Below are positions 62,700-64,000 of a DNA stretch of 64,000 nt, one piece after another. Within the stretch, counting starts at the first letter, position 1. Each line of letters opens with the position of its first letter. The position numbers and the translations under genes are program-made. Where the stretch lies: the NCBI RefSeq assembly GCF_900182835.1, contig NZ_FXUB01000003.1, positions 151,928-215,927 on the forward strand, read 5' to 3'. The DNA comes from Desulfurobacterium pacificum (lineage in GTDB: Bacteria; Aquificota; Aquificia; Desulfurobacteriales; Desulfurobacteriaceae). A model generated the notes under the pieces. That model was not told the origin of the DNA. It saw only the letters and a program-made list of their open reading frames with translations, and did no database searches.

Positions 62700-63101
62700 A
62701 TGATTTATGAAATTAATCTAAAAACGTCTGCCAGAACGCAGTTTGTTGATATTACCAGGCAAGTTGAAGCTATTGTTGCGCAAGCAGATGTTGAAGAAGG
62801 TATATGTGTAGTATACGTTCCTCACACTACTGCAGCGGTTACTATTAACGAAAATGCTGACCCGACTGTTCGCAAAGATATAGCAAAAGTTCTTGATAAA
62901 CTTATTCCTTGGGTAGAACCGTTTTATGAACATGCGGAAGGAAACTCAGCTGCTCATGTAAAATCTTCAGTTGTTGGATGTTCTCAGACTGTAATAATTA
63001 GGAATGGAAGGCTTTTATTAGGGACGTGGCAAGGGATTTACTTTTGTGAATTTGATGGACCGAGAAATAGGAAGGTTTATGTAAAAATTGTAAAAGGATA
63101 G
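62700..63101 (+). CDS. yjbQ: YjbQ/UPF0047 family protein
   Basis: 133 aa. Core motifs: VYVPHTTAAVTINENADP and the C-terminal LLLGTWQGIYFCEFDGPRNRKVYVKI. Some members have weak thiamin-phosphate synthase activity; the main role is unclear. Its stop lies 2 nt from the RNase P RNA 3' end, tail to tail. Confidence 0.92.
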   Translation: MIYEINLKTSARTQFVDITRQVEAIVAQADVEEGICVVYVPHTTAAVTINENADPTVRKDIAKVLDKLIPWVEPFYEHAEGNSAAHVKSSVVGCSQTVIIRNGRLLLGTWQGIYFCEFDGPRNRKVYVKIVKG

Positions 63102-63103
63102 AA

Positions 63104-63425
63104 GGAGCAGGGACGTAAGCCGGGTTCTGTTTGAAAGGGTCATTTATCTATGCGGCTTACCCGCTGGCATCGGGCGGGCAACCCTCAAGCGCCAGCCTAT
63201 TTAGCCTTGCTCCGGGAGGGGGTTACCGTGCCTTTCCCTCTCGCGAGGGAAAGCGGTGGTCTCTTACACCACCTTTTCACCCTTACCACCTTTTAGGTGG
63301 CGGTCTGTTTTCTGTGGTCCTTTCCGTAGGGTTACCCCTACCTGGCTTAACGCCAGCTCCCTGCCCTGTGGAGCCCGGACTTTCCTCTGGAAGGAGTTCC
63401 TTCCAGCGACCCTTCGCCCTGCTCC
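63104..63425 (-). ncRNA. rnpB: RNase P RNA (bacterial type A-like)
   Basis: Minus strand begins GGAGCAGGGCGAAGGGTCGC and ends CCCTGCTCC, which pairs with the start as helix P1. The conserved core GAGGAAAGTCCGGGCTCC is present, as is the terminal ACAGAACCCGGCTTA region. About 322 nt. It processes tRNA 5' ends. TATTTT/TATATT stands about 10 nt before the start. Confidence 0.95.
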
Positions 63426-63450
63426 CTATTAAAATATAGGATTGTTGGAA

Positions 63451-63765
63451 CTATTTTCTAACTTCCTTGCCTATTTTCTTTTCTATTGATTTGATTTTTT
63501 GTTCTAATCGGTTACTCCTTCCTTTTCTTATATCAAACTTTGCCGTGCAGTAGACTCTATTACAGTCGGGTTCTAATAACTTATAAGCTTGTTCTAAAAC
63601 TTTAAGAGCTTCCTCTATTGTTTCTGTCTCAAAAATGGTTCCCATAGGAGTAAGTTTGTATGGAATACCGCTTTCATCAATGAATTTTATTATCCTTGAT
63701 ACATAACTACTTACACTTTCCCCTTTATCTGTGGGGAACATGGCGAATTCCACTAAGACAGACAT
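63451..63765 (-). CDS. MTH1187/UPF0045 thiamine-binding family protein
   Basis: 104 aa, ferredoxin-like fold. SVLVEFAMFPTDKGESVSSYVS and YKLTPMGTIFETETIEEAL match the family, members of which bind thiamine or related ligands. GGAGG precedes ATG. It is just upstream of rnpB on the same strand. Confidence 0.88.
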   Translation of the reverse strand: MSVLVEFAMFPTDKGESVSSYVSRIIKFIDESGIPYKLTPMGTIFETETIEEALKVLEQAYKLLEPDCNRVYCTAKFDIRKGRSNRLEQKIKSIEKKIGKEVRK

Positions 63766-63814
63766 TTTTTCCTCCTTTAATTAGATTTCTTTTTAAAATT
63801 TAGTCCCAATCCCC

Positions 63815-63842
63815 TTGACATCAGTTTTCGTGGGTCTATATT
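63815..63842 (+). promoter_or_regulatory. Strong sigma-70 promoter P1 (probable rRNA promoter)
   Basis: Perfect -35 TTGACA (63815-63820), 16-bp spacer, -10 TATATT (63837-63842). Divergent from the thiamine-binding gene; no coding gene follows to the window end. Confidence 0.75.
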
Positions 63843-63909
63843 AGCCATCGTCAAGTTTGAACAACAGTTGAATAAGGTCAGGCTCTCACAAGAAACTGAA
63901 AGTGGGGGC

Positions 63910-63938
63910 TTGACAGTTCGGGTCAAGAGTCATAAATT
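63910..63938 (+). promoter_or_regulatory. Strong sigma-70 promoter P2 (probable rRNA promoter)
   Basis: Perfect -35 TTGACA (63910-63915), 17-bp spacer, -10 TAAATT (63933-63938). In tandem with P1. Confidence 0.7.
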
Positions 63939-63960
63939 TACATCTTGCGTCTTGAAAGGC

Positions 63961-64000
63961 GGTCTTTGACAGTAGAATAAGGGGTGCGTGCCTGCGGGAG
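63961..64000 (+). other. boxA-like leader, probably of an rRNA operon beyond the edge
   Basis: GGTCTTTGACAGTAGAATAAGG resembles the boxA and linker sequence found just before 16S genes (CTCTTTGACA-type followed by GAATA). With tandem strong promoters and no ORF in 63766-64000, a stable RNA operon is the best reading. The 16S gene itself is not reached. Confidence 0.5.

Noticed and set aside
63131..63439. 102-aa open frame on the + strand
   Set aside because: It lies wholly within the RNase P RNA gene on the other strand and has no protein-like composition.

Overview
The window reads as a compact chromosome segment of a thermophilic, diderm, anaerobic or microaerophilic chemolithotroph, most likely Aquificota and probably Desulfurobacteriaceae (for example a Desulfurobacterium relative). 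This placement is an inference from protein style (lysine/glutamate/valine-rich enzymes), roughly 40% G+C, tightly packed operons, an encoded selenocysteine elongation factor (SelB), System II cytochrome c biogenesis, a NirJ/AhbD-like radical SAM enzyme and Mla/Lol-type envelope genes. I see no insertion sequence, prophage or CRISPR array.

Layout. 1-8 kb: the end of the primary sigma factor, fructose-1,6-bisphosphatase, a convergent lysS-lolC unit, then an Mla-like lipid-transport operon (permease, ATPase, a long MCE protein) running into hisH. 8-12 kb: a GspG-type major pseudopilin, rlmB, a small unknown gene and an NtrB/NtrC pair. 12-17 kb: a polyferredoxin gene interrupted by an in-frame UGA, and a minus-strand operon prfA - radical SAM - hemE - AsmA-like protein. 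17-23 kb: a Cys-rich lipoprotein, a hotdog thioesterase, a protein with a HEPN-like motif, proB-obg and a large lipoprotein. 23-27 kb: a methyltransferase, a DUF4911 gene and four AT-rich minor (pseudo)pilin genes. 27-34 kb: the minus operon purC-trpS-gyrA-serS, then purF and tRNA-Arg(CCG). 34-40 kb: ftsL-ftsI, thrS-infC-rpmI-rplT. 40-43 kb: M29 peptidase, nitrilase, msrA, purT. 43-45 kb: a surface-glycan acyltransferase carrying a tetranucleotide repeat. 45-55 kb: a long minus block of pheS-pheT-zapA-ygfA-rny-selB, an AEC transporter and two MNT nucleotidyltransferases around a SIMPL gene. 56-63 kb: CCA-adding enzyme, an amidohydrolase (possibly MqnX), ccsB-ccsA, yihY, panC, yjbQ, then RNase P RNA and a thiamine-binding protein. 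The right edge carries tandem strong promoters and a boxA-like leader, so an rRNA operon probably starts just outside.

Main discoveries. (1) The polyferredoxin gene at 12.0-12.7 kb has one in-frame UGA, followed at the right distance by a bacterial-SECIS-like hairpin. selB lies in the same window, so this is a good candidate for an undescribed selenoprotein, and it sits under a perfect FNR-type palindrome. (2) The 9-mer GGGGATTTT or its complement occurs at least 14 times, far above chance, usually where one strand switches abruptly from G/T-rich to neutral; several genes flip codon usage at it. (3) A (CTAT)7.5 tract inside an acyltransferase could drive phase variation. (4) RNA or DNA structures sit at obg, rpmI-rplT and infC (AUU start).
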